From the NCBI GenBank assembly GCA_964429195.1, contig CAYSBC010000019.1, positions 1-33,880 of the forward strand: a DNA stretch of 33,880 nucleotides, in the 5' to 3' direction. Below are positions 22,310-30,493 of this stretch, in pieces. This DNA is from JBBAFM01 sp041655415 (lineage in GTDB: Bacteria > Bacillota > Clostridia > Peptostreptococcales > JAAYPU01). Numbering within the stretch: the stretch's first letter is position 1; each line of letters starts with the position of its first letter. Under the pieces are notes generated by a model that was given only the letters and a program-made list of their open reading frames with translations, had not been told where the DNA came from and did not search any database. Made by a program: the position numbers and the translations under genes.

Positions 22310-22945
22310 TCAACTATCCAGTCTATCATACAGGGCCAACACTACCTTTTCTACAACATTCTCATCGTAACCTTGTCCAAATAAATAGGTTGCCAGCTTA
22401 CCCGGGCTTTTTTTATCCTTATCTTCATAAGAAGCGTATTTCTTTCGTGCCAATTCAAATGCATTTTGAATAAAGATCTCATCCTTCACTCTTCGAAGGA
22501 ACTCATCAATGTCTCCTTCACAAAACCCCCTTGCTAAAAGATCGTATTTTATTTTTAGACTCCCTCTTTTTTTGCTTAAAGAATCCGCTATATAATTCCC
22601 TATTATGAGTTTTTCATCAACAAGATGGTTTTCCTTTATTTCTTGAATAATTTTTTCCGATAAGTCTGGATCTGAACCAAGAGATGCTAAATATTTTTTT
22701 ATTTCATGAAGGGATTTACCGGTTTTTTCGAGGTAACAATAAGTCTTTTCTCTGTAGATAAAATAGCGGCTCTCCTCTACAGCCTGATTCACATTTTCCT
22801 CTGTGGCGCAACTACCAACATGAAGACCATACTTGAGAAGAGCTTCATCTGATAATTCTATGCTGGAGCCATCATCCAAGCTAACACTATAAATGTTTTT
22901 TAATCTATTCTTTCTTTTGATATGCTTTACCTTTTTCATCATCAT
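22310..22945 (-). CDS. recX: Regulatory protein RecX
   Basis: RecX binds RecA filaments and tunes recombination. The 211-residue protein has an N-terminal extension, then repeats of three-helix units: YCYLEKTGKSLHEIKKYL, LVDEKLIIGNYIADSL, and GSLKIKYDLLARGF, the pattern typical of Firmicute RecX. The start is one of three successive ATG codons with only a weak AAGG upstream, so the exact start is uncertain. It lies 13 bases after mgtC. recA is not in the window. Confidence 0.85.
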   Translation of the reverse strand: MMMKKVKHIKRKNRLKNIYSVSLDDGSSIELSDEALLKYGLHVGSCATEENVNQAVEESRYFIYREKTYCYLEKTGKSLHEIKKYLASLGSDPDLSEKIIQEIKENHLVDEKLIIGNYIADSLSKKRGSLKIKYDLLARGFCEGDIDEFLRRVKDEIFIQNAFELARKKYASYEDKDKKSPGKLATYLFGQGYDENVVEKVVLALYDRLDS

Positions 22946-22958
22946 TATTGAGGCTGCC

Positions 22959-23627
22959 TTATACCCATTCAGCCTGTATCACTCCATCTATCCCGTGTAT
23001 CTCTGCTAATAAGACGCTTCCTCCCGTCCAATCCGGCAAATCCAATACAATTCTGATTTCTTGAATAACTTCCTCACCACCGCTTAAACTTTCTTTCGTT
23101 TCAACCTTCATATTCTTTATATGTAAACTGTATTTTTTAAACACCTCTCCTAAGTCATTAATCAACCCCAGTCTTTCGACAGCATCTATTTTTATGTTCT
23201 TATATTTGTATTTTAAAACAGTTTTTTCTGCAACTAGAAGAATGACCAGCGTAAAGATTACCAAAATAGAGCCAATGGCTGCACCTACATAGTAACCCGC
23301 TCCTGTGGCTAAACCTATACATGCCGTTGCCCAAAGGCTGGCTGCCGTTGTAAGTCCATGTACTGTCCTTTCACTCATAATAATGGTACCAGCACCTAAA
23401 AATCCAATACCACTCACTACCTGGGCGGCTAATCGACTGGGATCCGCATTATTGAATTCTAAAAATCCATATTTGGATACCAACATCATTAAAGAAGAGC
23501 CTATAGCTACCAACATATGGGTCCGAAGGCCTGCAGGCCTATTGTTAATTTCTCTTTCGAGTCCTATAATTCCAGCTATAACGGCGGCTGCAACTAATCG
23601 TATAACTATTTCCAAATCCGATATCAA
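22959..23627 (-). CDS. MgtC/SapB family membrane protein
   Basis: This membrane protein belongs to the MgtC/SapB family, linked in other bacteria to magnesium limitation and membrane homeostasis. It opens with four to five hydrophobic helices, with GLEREINNRPAGLRTHMLV (conserved in the family) and GIGFLGAGTIIM. A soluble C-terminal ACT-like domain covers about 150-222. The start is TTG 23627 with GGGGGA upstream. A strong promoter lies 66 bases upstream. The precise function is unknown. Confidence 0.88.
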   Translation of the reverse strand: MISDLEIVIRLVAAAVIAGIIGLEREINNRPAGLRTHMLVAIGSSLMMLVSKYGFLEFNNADPSRLAAQVVSGIGFLGAGTIIMSERTVHGLTTAASLWATACIGLATGAGYYVGAAIGSILVIFTLVILLVAEKTVLKYKYKNIKIDAVERLGLINDLGEVFKKYSLHIKNMKVETKESLSGGEEVIQEIRIVLDLPDWTGGSVLLAEIHGIDGVIQAEWV

Positions 23628-23692
23628 TTTTTAATCCCCCATCCGATATAAATAGTCAATTATTAATTTATTATGTCCTCGGTTACTAGGAT

Positions 23693-23721
23693 ATTATAGC
23701 ATAAATCATTTATCAATCCAA
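23693..23721 (-). promoter_or_regulatory. Sigma-A promoter of mgtC-recX-yerC
   Basis: On the - strand TTGGAT (23721-23716), 17 bases, then TATAAT (23698-23693) with TGC before it, an extended -10. It is the best-formed - strand promoter in this half of the window. Confidence 0.7.
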
Positions 23722-23805
23722 ATATTCTTCACAATAGAATAGAATTTTACTTGAAACATTCTTTTTACTAAAATATTGTCTTATATCTCCTTTTATTCAC
23801 TATTT

Positions 23806-24519
23806 TCAATCTTTTTTATAGTAATTATCCCTTGACTTGATCCAATACTTTCTTAACTTATGAAGGTTGATTATCCATAAATAAAGCACAAAAGGAACAA
23901 ACAAAGCAATAAGCCAGTCATTGCCGGAAGTTAAAATAAAATTGAATGTCCCGTGTAAGAGGATGGGCATATACAATGATTTCTTCATAAATTTTTTCTT
24001 ATCAATCTGGGAATCTGCATATTTCGCTAAAGATAAATAATAGCCCATTGTAATTCCGAAAAGCATATGTCCGGGCACCGATAGGACCGCTCTGGAAATA
24101 CCAATAAAAGCATCCTCTCCGAACCTGAATACCACATAGAGTATATTCTCAATAGTTGCAAAGCCTAGGGCTGAAAAGGCTGCATAGACAATGCCATCCA
24201 GTTTTTCATTAAATTCTTTATGATTAAATGCAAATTTAAGGACAACCCAACGCTTAAAATATTCTTCTGTCATTCCGGCTATGATAAAAGCGCCATAGGC
24301 CGCATTGAAGTAGCCGGTGAAAATATTAAGCTCTGTCAATATCAATTCAACTGCTGCTGCAGGTATCACCATGAGTGCGCCAAAAATAAAGACTTTTAAT
24401 AATAAGTGGACAGGCTCTCTGTCATACCTATCCGTTAAATAGATTCCAAGAGCAAAGGCTATACCGGGGGAAACAGCTACTAAAAATAGTGTTGTCATAC
24501 TTATTGTCTCCTTATTCAT
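23806..24519 (-). CDS. PrsW-type intramembrane metalloprotease
   Basis: PrsW proteases cut anti-sigma factors within the membrane. The family motifs occur in order: EEYFKRW (E85 and E86), GFATIENILY, PGHMLFGITMGY and HGTFNF, which supply the metal-binding glutamate and histidines. There are about seven hydrophobic segments in 237 residues. It begins directly after the stop of the MBL gene, so the two are one operon. No sigma or anti-sigma gene is next to it, so its substrate is not known. Confidence 0.85.
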   Translation of the reverse strand: MNKETISMTTLFLVAVSPGIAFALGIYLTDRYDREPVHLLLKVFIFGALMVIPAAAVELILTELNIFTGYFNAAYGAFIIAGMTEEYFKRWVVLKFAFNHKEFNEKLDGIVYAAFSALGFATIENILYVVFRFGEDAFIGISRAVLSVPGHMLFGITMGYYLSLAKYADSQIDKKKFMKKSLYMPILLHGTFNFILTSGNDWLIALFVPFVLYLWIINLHKLRKYWIKSRDNYYKKD

Positions 24520-25254
24520 TTATTCGATTTCGAAAGTCTCCCCTTTTACGGCACATTTTACCTCTTTCCCAAAAGTTTCAGTGGCTTCATTTTTTAATTG
24601 TTCTTGATCACCTCGATGAGGAAAATGTGTAATCATCAGTTCCCTGACACAAGCTTCCTTAGCGATGATACCGGCCTCACCAGCGGTTAAGTGCGCTAAA
24701 TTCAATCCTGCTTCAGAATTAAATAAACTTGCCTCACATAATAAAAAATCGGCTTCTTTTGAAAAGTGAATCAGTTCACTCATAAAGCAAGTGTCCGCCG
24801 TATATACAAATGTTTTCCCATCACCCTTAATCCTCATAGCATAACAAGTAACCGGATGATTCGTTTTCAAAAACTCAATGGATATTCCGCCAATCCTTAC
24901 CATGGTATTTTCATTGATGATTTCAGCCTTACAGGATTCTTTGTAACTCAAAAGAGAGAAAATAAAATGTTCATCATGGCCATATATTCTTAAGGGTTCC
25001 TTTATTCTCCCGAAAATATAGGCTTCCTGGATTGCATGATGTAAAGTGTAAATATCATTGACATGATCTGGGTGATAATGGGAAATGAAGACTGCATCTA
25101 AATCTTCATATCGGATATGATTCCTTAAACTTGATAAAACACCTGATCCGCAATCCAGCAATATATTTTTATTATCAACATTGAGTAAATAACCTGAGCA
25201 TGCTCCATTAGCTTCCGGATAGGCTCCCCAATTTCCTAATACAGTTAATCTCAT
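24520..25254 (-). CDS. MBL-fold metallo-hydrolase (RNase Z-like)
   Basis: This is a metallo-beta-lactamase fold hydrolase. The metal site SHYHPDHVND has H59, H61, D63 and H64, with further ligands in TNHPVTCY, YTADTCF and THFPHRG. The 244-residue size and GSGVLS motif resemble short RNase Z-like or YhfI-type hydrolases. It starts with AAGGAG upstream and runs straight into prsW. The substrate cannot be told from sequence; tRNA 3' processing is possible but the long RNase Z exosite arm is absent. Confidence 0.85.
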   Translation of the reverse strand: MRLTVLGNWGAYPEANGACSGYLLNVDNKNILLDCGSGVLSSLRNHIRYEDLDAVFISHYHPDHVNDIYTLHHAIQEAYIFGRIKEPLRIYGHDEHFIFSLLSYKESCKAEIINENTMVRIGGISIEFLKTNHPVTCYAMRIKGDGKTFVYTADTCFMSELIHFSKEADFLLCEASLFNSEAGLNLAHLTAGEAGIIAKEACVRELMITHFPHRGDQEQLKNEATETFGKEVKCAVKGETFEIE

Positions 25255-25311
25255 CTTATTTCTCCTTTCAATAAAATAGTATGTCTTATTTTAGAATTTA
25301 TATTTAACATG

Positions 25312-25341
25312 AAAATATAAAGCCGGCTATTAATAGCCGGC
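25312..25341 (-). terminator. Terminator of metA
   Basis: GCCGGCTA and TAGCCGGC (25322-25341) form a perfect GC-rich hairpin with a 4-base loop. On the - strand it is followed by TTTATATTTT. It lies directly after the metA stop at 25347. Confidence 0.88.
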
Positions 25342-25346
25342 AATTA

Positions 25347-26267
25347 TTAGTAAGTTTCCAGATTTTCCATAGCATAAGGGGTTCCTTGGTAAATGAAATT
25401 CAACCAATTCGAATAAAACAGATTGCCATGTCCTCTCCATCGGACAATGATACCTTCTGCCGGATTATCATTTTTGAAATAATTTTTAGGTACATCGATG
25501 TTGATTCCTTTATGAATATCCCGTTCATATTCCAATTTCAATGTATCCTCTTCATATTCCATATGACCTTGCACAAATATACGCCTTGCATTCGGCGTGG
25601 CAAGAATATGAGGACCTGCCTCCTCAGAATCTGCTAATACTAAGACTTCCTTCGCTTGACTGAGCTGTCCTAAATCAATCTGTGCATATCTGGAATGAGG
25701 AACATAAAATTCATCATCAAAACCTCTGAGTAATTCGCAGTTTTTTTGTCTTACCACATGTGGAAATACTCCGAATAGTTTTTTATCTAAGGTATACTTA
25801 TCAACACCATAATGATAGTAGAGCCCAGCCTGAGCTCCCCAGCAAATATGCATAGTAGAAAAAACATTGCTCCTTGTATAATTCATGAGCTCCGACAGTT
25901 CTTTCCAGTAGTCTACTTCTTCAAAATGAAGTGTCTCCACCGGTGCTCCTGTTATGATCATACCATCAAATTTTTGATTTTCAATTTCTTCCAAGGTACT
26001 ATAAAAAGCTTCCAAGTGCTCTTGCTTCGTATTGACCGATTCATGGCTTCCCATATGAAGAAGATGTATTTCAACTTGTAAAGGTGTATTAGCTAACATT
26101 CTTATGAGTTGTGTTTCTGTAGCTATTTTGTTAGGCATGAGGTTGACAATAGCAATCTTAATGGGCCTGATGTCTTGGCTCATCGCCCTTGTTTCAGTCA
26201 TTACAAATATGTTTTCTTTCGCTAGTACATCATGTGCAGGCAGTTTCTTTGGTACAATTATTGGCAT
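25347..26267 (-). CDS. metA: Homoserine O-acetyltransferase (MetA type)
   Basis: This enzyme acylates homoserine in methionine synthesis. The acyl-accepting cysteine is C142 in HICWGAQA, and the catalytic pair is H235 and E237 in QGHMEYE. Position 111 is glutamate (TGAPVETL). In this family Glu111 is linked to acetyl-CoA use and glycine to succinyl-CoA, so the product is predicted to be O-acetylhomoserine. It has 306 residues. A promoter overlaps the gap to the upstream phosphoesterase gene. No SAM riboswitch or T box fits in its short leader. Confidence 0.94.
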   Translation of the reverse strand: MPIIVPKKLPAHDVLAKENIFVMTETRAMSQDIRPIKIAIVNLMPNKIATETQLIRMLANTPLQVEIHLLHMGSHESVNTKQEHLEAFYSTLEEIENQKFDGMIITGAPVETLHFEEVDYWKELSELMNYTRSNVFSTMHICWGAQAGLYYHYGVDKYTLDKKLFGVFPHVVRQKNCELLRGFDDEFYVPHSRYAQIDLGQLSQAKEVLVLADSEEAGPHILATPNARRIFVQGHMEYEEDTLKLEYERDIHKGINIDVPKNYFKNDNPAEGIIVRWRGHGNLFYSNWLNFIYQGTPYAMENLETY

Positions 26268-26309
26268 ATTCTCAACCCTTTCTTAACTTCTCTCATCCTA
26301 TAATAACAG

Positions 26310-26338
26310 ATACTAACTTATGAGTATCCTCGTGTCAA
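26310..26338 (-). promoter_or_regulatory. Sigma-A promoter of metA, with inverted repeat
   Basis: On the - strand TTGACA (26338-26333), 17 bases, TAGTAT (26315-26310). GATAC (26309-26313) and GTATC (26324-26328) form an inverted repeat that covers the -10 and spacer, a possible operator. Confidence 0.55.
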
Positions 26339-26341
26339 CAA

Positions 26342-27031
26342 TTATTTAAGCTTTACCAGTTCAAAATTCGTATAATCGCAGGATGTTAAATAATATTCTA
26401 TTTCATTATGTTTCCCTTGTAAACCCAAAGTATGATAGGGTGCACCATGAAGATGTCCATAAACAACTTTCTCTACAGGATATCTTTCCAAAATTTCCGT
26501 AAACCCTGATGGCTCCTTCTTATCATTTGTAGGCGGATAATGAAGCATAACTATTATTTTATTATAGCCGTCATTTTTAGCACTCTGTAGTGACATTTCA
26601 AGGCGGCCAAGTTCTCTTAGATAGATCTTTTCATCATGCCTTAGATAATAGGTATCATTAGGACATGTCCAACCTCTCGTGCCACATATAGCATAATTTT
26701 CATAGGGATAGTAATTATTTTGTAAAAAGAACATATTTGAATACAGCCCGTTAAGTTTACCCACCGTTTGCCACCAATAATCATGATTCCCTTTGATAAT
26801 AATCTTCTTACCCGGTAGCCGTGAAATCCAATCCAAATCAATCTTTGCATCATCCAACCTTAAGGCCCATGAAGTATCCCCTGTAATGAGTACAGTATCT
26901 GTTTCCCTAACATTCGCTAACCAATTCTTTTTTATTTTTTCGCTATGGTCTACCCATTCTTCTCCAAATATATCCATCGGTTTATCTAAAGAAAACGATA
27001 GATGCAAATCGCCTATCGCAAATAAAGACAT
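26342..27031 (-). CDS. Calcineurin-like metallophosphoesterase
   Basis: The five metal-binding blocks are present in order: GDLHL, GDTSWA, GNHDYWW, MLHYPP and GHLHGA. It has 229 residues, cytoplasmic, without a signal peptide. The family includes hydrolases of nucleotides, protein phosphates and phosphodiesters, so the substrate cannot be told. It lies between yhaN and metA with its own predicted promoter. Similar stand-alone proteins are widespread in clostridia and mostly uncharacterised. Confidence 0.88.
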   Translation of the reverse strand: MSLFAIGDLHLSFSLDKPMDIFGEEWVDHSEKIKKNWLANVRETDTVLITGDTSWALRLDDAKIDLDWISRLPGKKIIIKGNHDYWWQTVGKLNGLYSNMFFLQNNYYPYENYAICGTRGWTCPNDTYYLRHDEKIYLRELGRLEMSLQSAKNDGYNKIIVMLHYPPTNDKKEPSGFTEILERYPVEKVVYGHLHGAPYHTLGLQGKHNEIEYYLTSCDYTNFELVKLK

Positions 27032-27067
27032 TCTACACCACCTTACTCTATAATTGAATTACCATCT

Positions 27068-27095
27068 ATTATAATCTATCCAGGTATCCTGTCCA
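27068..27095 (-). promoter_or_regulatory. Sigma-A promoter of the metallophosphoesterase gene
   Basis: On the - strand TGGACA (27095-27090), 16 bases, TATAAT (27073-27068), 37 bases before the start codon. Confidence 0.55.
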
Positions 27096-27106
27096 AGATT
27101 TTTTGC

Positions 27107-29380
27107 TTATGAAGATAGTTCTACTATGTTCACATCAGCATATTGTTTTTGCATGAGATATTCTACCTCTCTTTTTTGACATGTCAAGAGTAAAATCTGA
27201 TTTTCCTTTCCATATTCAACTAAATAGTCCAGGACTCCCTGGAGTCTTTCATCATCATATTGAACAAAGGCATCATCTAAAAGTAAAGGTAAGGATTTAT
27301 TTATCCTTTCACGTAATAATTCAAATATACCCATTCGAATTGAAAAATAGATTTGATCCCATGTTCCGTTGCTATAGTAATCAATGCTTCGTACTTCATG
27401 GATATCATCATGAGCAATTTTCACATCAAAATCCTTAGATACCAAAATTCCGCTATAGTTTTTTCTTGTGATTAGTTTTAATATTTTATTCGATCTTTCA
27501 TTCAAATTCGAACTAAAGGACATATGGAACTGAAAGAATGATTTTTCTAATACCTCTATAGCCTTGGTCGTTGCCCTAAGCTCTTTCTCATAGAGATCCA
27601 TCTTGTTTCTTAATAAGTCCATCTCATCCTCTAGTTGAATTAATAATCTATCATAATACTGTCCAATAGATAGAACAACCTTATTTGTCGTCTCTTCCAT
27701 GGTCGCCATCAGTTTTTCTGTCGCTATAGAGCGATGTTGAATAATTTCTTCCAGTCTTAGTTTTCTTGAACCCGAAGCTTGCAAATCCTCAATTCTCTCC
27801 TTTAATTCATCTATGGATTGACTCTCATACTTTTCCAGTATCTGATGAGTAGCTTCCTCTGCCTCATGAATAAGTTTTTCATACTCCAATTTTTCATAAT
27901 AGAAACACTGGGACCCTTTCTCTTTTATGATACCCTCTATTTCACGGATTTCACTTTGAAAATCATAAAACCTTTTTGTAAGCCCTTCCACATTGTTTGC
28001 ATCATACCGACGCAAAATCCTTTCAATGGAATCATGAGTTCCTTTTATCCTTTCAGGTAAATGCTGGATATCCTTTCTAAGCTGGTTGATATTTTGATTC
28101 TGCCTGTTTTGGATGAAAATAAAGGATATAGCGATAAAAAGGCATCCTGCACCAATAGCTATAACATTAAAATCAAACAAAAGAATGGACAAGAGAGCTA
28201 AAAAGACGCTGCCGGCCATGATGCCAATTTCTCTTGGTCCAAGGATTTTTGCTGATCGAATATTCTTCTTTAAGCGATATTCCTCTATTTTTAACTTATC
28301 TTCTGTTTCTAATAGTTTCTTAACAGATTGTATATCCTCTTGCCATTGTTCTAAATTCCATTTCTTCTCCAACGTACTTTTTTTATGCCCCAGCAAGTTC
28401 ATTTCTTCAATGACTTTTAGGTGAAGCTCATTCTTTTCTCTGTAGGTATCTAGCCATACATTTTTTTCGATTAAACTCTTTAAGTCATTACCGGCTTCTT
28501 TATTATCAAAATAAAAAAAACCACTCTTGCTCAAAATATCCTGGTACTCTTCTCTTATAGCCTTTTCTTCTATTTTTTTATCCTCGATAATTTCATAAAT
28601 CCCCTTCAATTTAGCCAAATTATCCTTGATGAGAGAGAATTCTTCCTGTAGATTCTCAAAATTACTACCCTCCAAATTATCTATCTCTGACTGAATTACA
28701 TGTATGTCAGGGGCTTCCCTTTCCTCCCAAGCCTCCTTCATGTCTTCAATCCTATGCTTTTGGATGATAACCTTATCATATTCTTCTTTTAACCTATCCA
28801 ACCTGCCCGGTGCTCTGTTTGTGTTCACTATTGATTTTTTATGACTTTCTAATTGTTTCATCGCCTTATCATATGAAACATCCAGTTCACCGGAATTCCT
28901 TAGATTGCTTAAGTGCTCTATGATTTCATCATTATGGGTCTGAGAAATTTTACTTGAAAGTTGACTGATAAAAAGAGTCTTTTCATAGGTGGCTGCTTCA
29001 ATGCCAAAAAAAAGCTGCCCCGGCTCAAGAAACCCTTTTAGATCGATAGATTCTCCTGTTGTGTTATGGATTATTTCTATCTTATCATCTGACTTTCTCT
29101 CCCCAAAAGTCCTTTTAATGCGATAAGTATTCTCCTGATCCTGGATATAAAGGGAACCTGATGCTTTTGTTCCTCCCCAAGGACTATATTTTTTACGATA
29201 GTTTTCACTTATAGATTTCTTGTTATTATTAAATCCATACAGCATTGCTTTTATATATTGAATAAGAGTTGTCTTTCCGGACTCATTTCTCCCATAAATA
29301 ACATGGAGTCCATCCTTCAATTCCATTTGGAAATCTTGAAGCTTGCCAAATTCTTCTATGGCTATTTTACGTATCTTCAT
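27107..29380 (-). CDS. YhaN-like SbcC/Rad50-type ATPase with membrane hairpin
   Basis: This is a Rad50/SbcC-like ATPase. Walker A GRNESGKTT (30-38) follows MKIRKIAIEEFGKL, and the C-terminal Walker B LPLLLDDAF is at about 697-705, followed by QILLLTCQK. Long coiled coils run from about 195-380 and 430-630. The apex (about 386-425) is a hydrophobic hairpin, where Rad50 proteins have a CxxC zinc hook. This points to membrane attachment, as annotated for YhaN of Bacillus. It has 757 residues. It overlaps yhaO by 14 bases, so the two act together, probably in DNA end processing or repair; that function is inferred from SbcCD and Mre11-Rad50. Confidence 0.85.
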   Translation of the reverse strand: MKIRKIAIEEFGKLQDFQMELKDGLHVIYGRNESGKTTLIQYIKAMLYGFNNNKKSISENYRKKYSPWGGTKASGSLYIQDQENTYRIKRTFGERKSDDKIEIIHNTTGESIDLKGFLEPGQLFFGIEAATYEKTLFISQLSSKISQTHNDEIIEHLSNLRNSGELDVSYDKAMKQLESHKKSIVNTNRAPGRLDRLKEEYDKVIIQKHRIEDMKEAWEEREAPDIHVIQSEIDNLEGSNFENLQEEFSLIKDNLAKLKGIYEIIEDKKIEEKAIREEYQDILSKSGFFYFDNKEAGNDLKSLIEKNVWLDTYREKNELHLKVIEEMNLLGHKKSTLEKKWNLEQWQEDIQSVKKLLETEDKLKIEEYRLKKNIRSAKILGPREIGIMAGSVFLALLSILLFDFNVIAIGAGCLFIAISFIFIQNRQNQNINQLRKDIQHLPERIKGTHDSIERILRRYDANNVEGLTKRFYDFQSEIREIEGIIKEKGSQCFYYEKLEYEKLIHEAEEATHQILEKYESQSIDELKERIEDLQASGSRKLRLEEIIQHRSIATEKLMATMEETTNKVVLSIGQYYDRLLIQLEDEMDLLRNKMDLYEKELRATTKAIEVLEKSFFQFHMSFSSNLNERSNKILKLITRKNYSGILVSKDFDVKIAHDDIHEVRSIDYYSNGTWDQIYFSIRMGIFELLRERINKSLPLLLDDAFVQYDDERLQGVLDYLVEYGKENQILLLTCQKREVEYLMQKQYADVNIVELSS

Positions 29381-30485
29381 CGAACCCTATCTCCTGTCCC
29401 TTCATAGCATAAAGCCCTAACATGAAGGCCCTATTTAATATATCCCTCTCATTGTCATCTGATTTCTCAATCTCACTTTTTATATGATTCATAAAAACCT
29501 GAACCAGAGTATTTTCATCCTCTTGTCCACTCATATCGAATAGACGATCATTATAAATTTTCAAGTCGTATGTATCTTCTTTTAATTTATGCCAAAGCAC
29601 TTCTGTGTTGATGATAAAATCCCCTGAAATGAAACCATTTAATAAAACCCTGTAAAAGTTATTTTGGGATTCATCATCAAAGCTTTCACTTATTTTATTC
29701 ACTATCTCATCGTAGGTCGTAAGGTCTGTTATATCCGCAACAACCTGCCTGTATTGACGTTTGCATGTTTTTTTAAAGTCCAATTGAACATGGTTCTTGA
29801 AAATCTCACCTATAATAACTCCCTTTTCACCGGTTTCATCAAAACCTATTCCCTCCGGTGTTCCGGGATATGCCCAAGAGGTTGATTTTACCTTTTGAAT
29901 GCCTGAGAATTTATGGATATGTCCCAATGCAAGGTAATCAAGGCCACTATCCCCTATCTCTTCTATGGTAATTGGATTATATTTACTGTTCTTTAGGATA
30001 TCACCATGCATAACCATAATATTTATCCTGTCATCATCCTCAACCTTAAAGTCCCTTAAATAGCCTTCCTCCGCATAGGGATTGTTAAAACTCCTACCAT
30101 AAATACAACAATTTTTTTCAGGAAAATCAATTCTTTCCATGGAGCCTGTGAAAATATAAAAATTGCTAGGCCACTTTGTTTGAGAATAATGAACATTGCC
30201 AAGAAGGCAATCATGATTGCCTGCAGCAAGAATAACCGGAATGCCATCCAGTTCTTCAATACTTTTTTTTATAAAATCGATGGTATGGCTGCCGACTCTT
30301 CTACCATCAAATAAATCACCGCTTATGAATACAAAATCAACATTTTCATCTTTTGCCAAAAAAAGAATACGGCCAAACCCTTCAATTAACTCTTCTCTTC
30401 TTATAGCTGCTTTATTCTTATCTAAATTGACCAAAGGTGCATCTAAATGAAAATCGGCACAATGCAATATTTTAATACTTTTCAT
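29367..30485 (-). CDS. YhaO/SbcD/Mre11-like DNA repair nuclease
   Basis: This is a metallophosphoesterase of the Mre11 type. The N-terminal LHCADFHLDAPL (D11, H13) is the family opening, then FISGDLFDG, LAAGNHD, MVMHGD and LGHIHKF give the rest of the two-metal site. It has 372 residues, close to YhaO of Bacillus. It starts 8 bases after the sigma-54 regulator stop, so all three genes are probably one transcript. The C-terminal part (about 250-372) would bind the ATPase partner. Confidence 0.88.
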   Translation of the reverse strand: MKSIKILHCADFHLDAPLVNLDKNKAAIRREELIEGFGRILFLAKDENVDFVFISGDLFDGRRVGSHTIDFIKKSIEELDGIPVILAAGNHDCLLGNVHYSQTKWPSNFYIFTGSMERIDFPEKNCCIYGRSFNNPYAEEGYLRDFKVEDDDRINIMVMHGDILKNSKYNPITIEEIGDSGLDYLALGHIHKFSGIQKVKSTSWAYPGTPEGIGFDETGEKGVIIGEIFKNHVQLDFKKTCKRQYRQVVADITDLTTYDEIVNKISESFDDESQNNFYRVLLNGFISGDFIINTEVLWHKLKEDTYDLKIYNDRLFDMSGQEDENTLVQVFMNHIKSEIEKSDDNERDILNRAFMLGLYAMKGQEIGFDEDT

Positions 30486-30493
30486 CCTCTTAC

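Noticed and set aside
26268..26341. SAM riboswitch or T box before metA
   Set aside because: The gap is only 74 bases and contains none of the conserved blocks.
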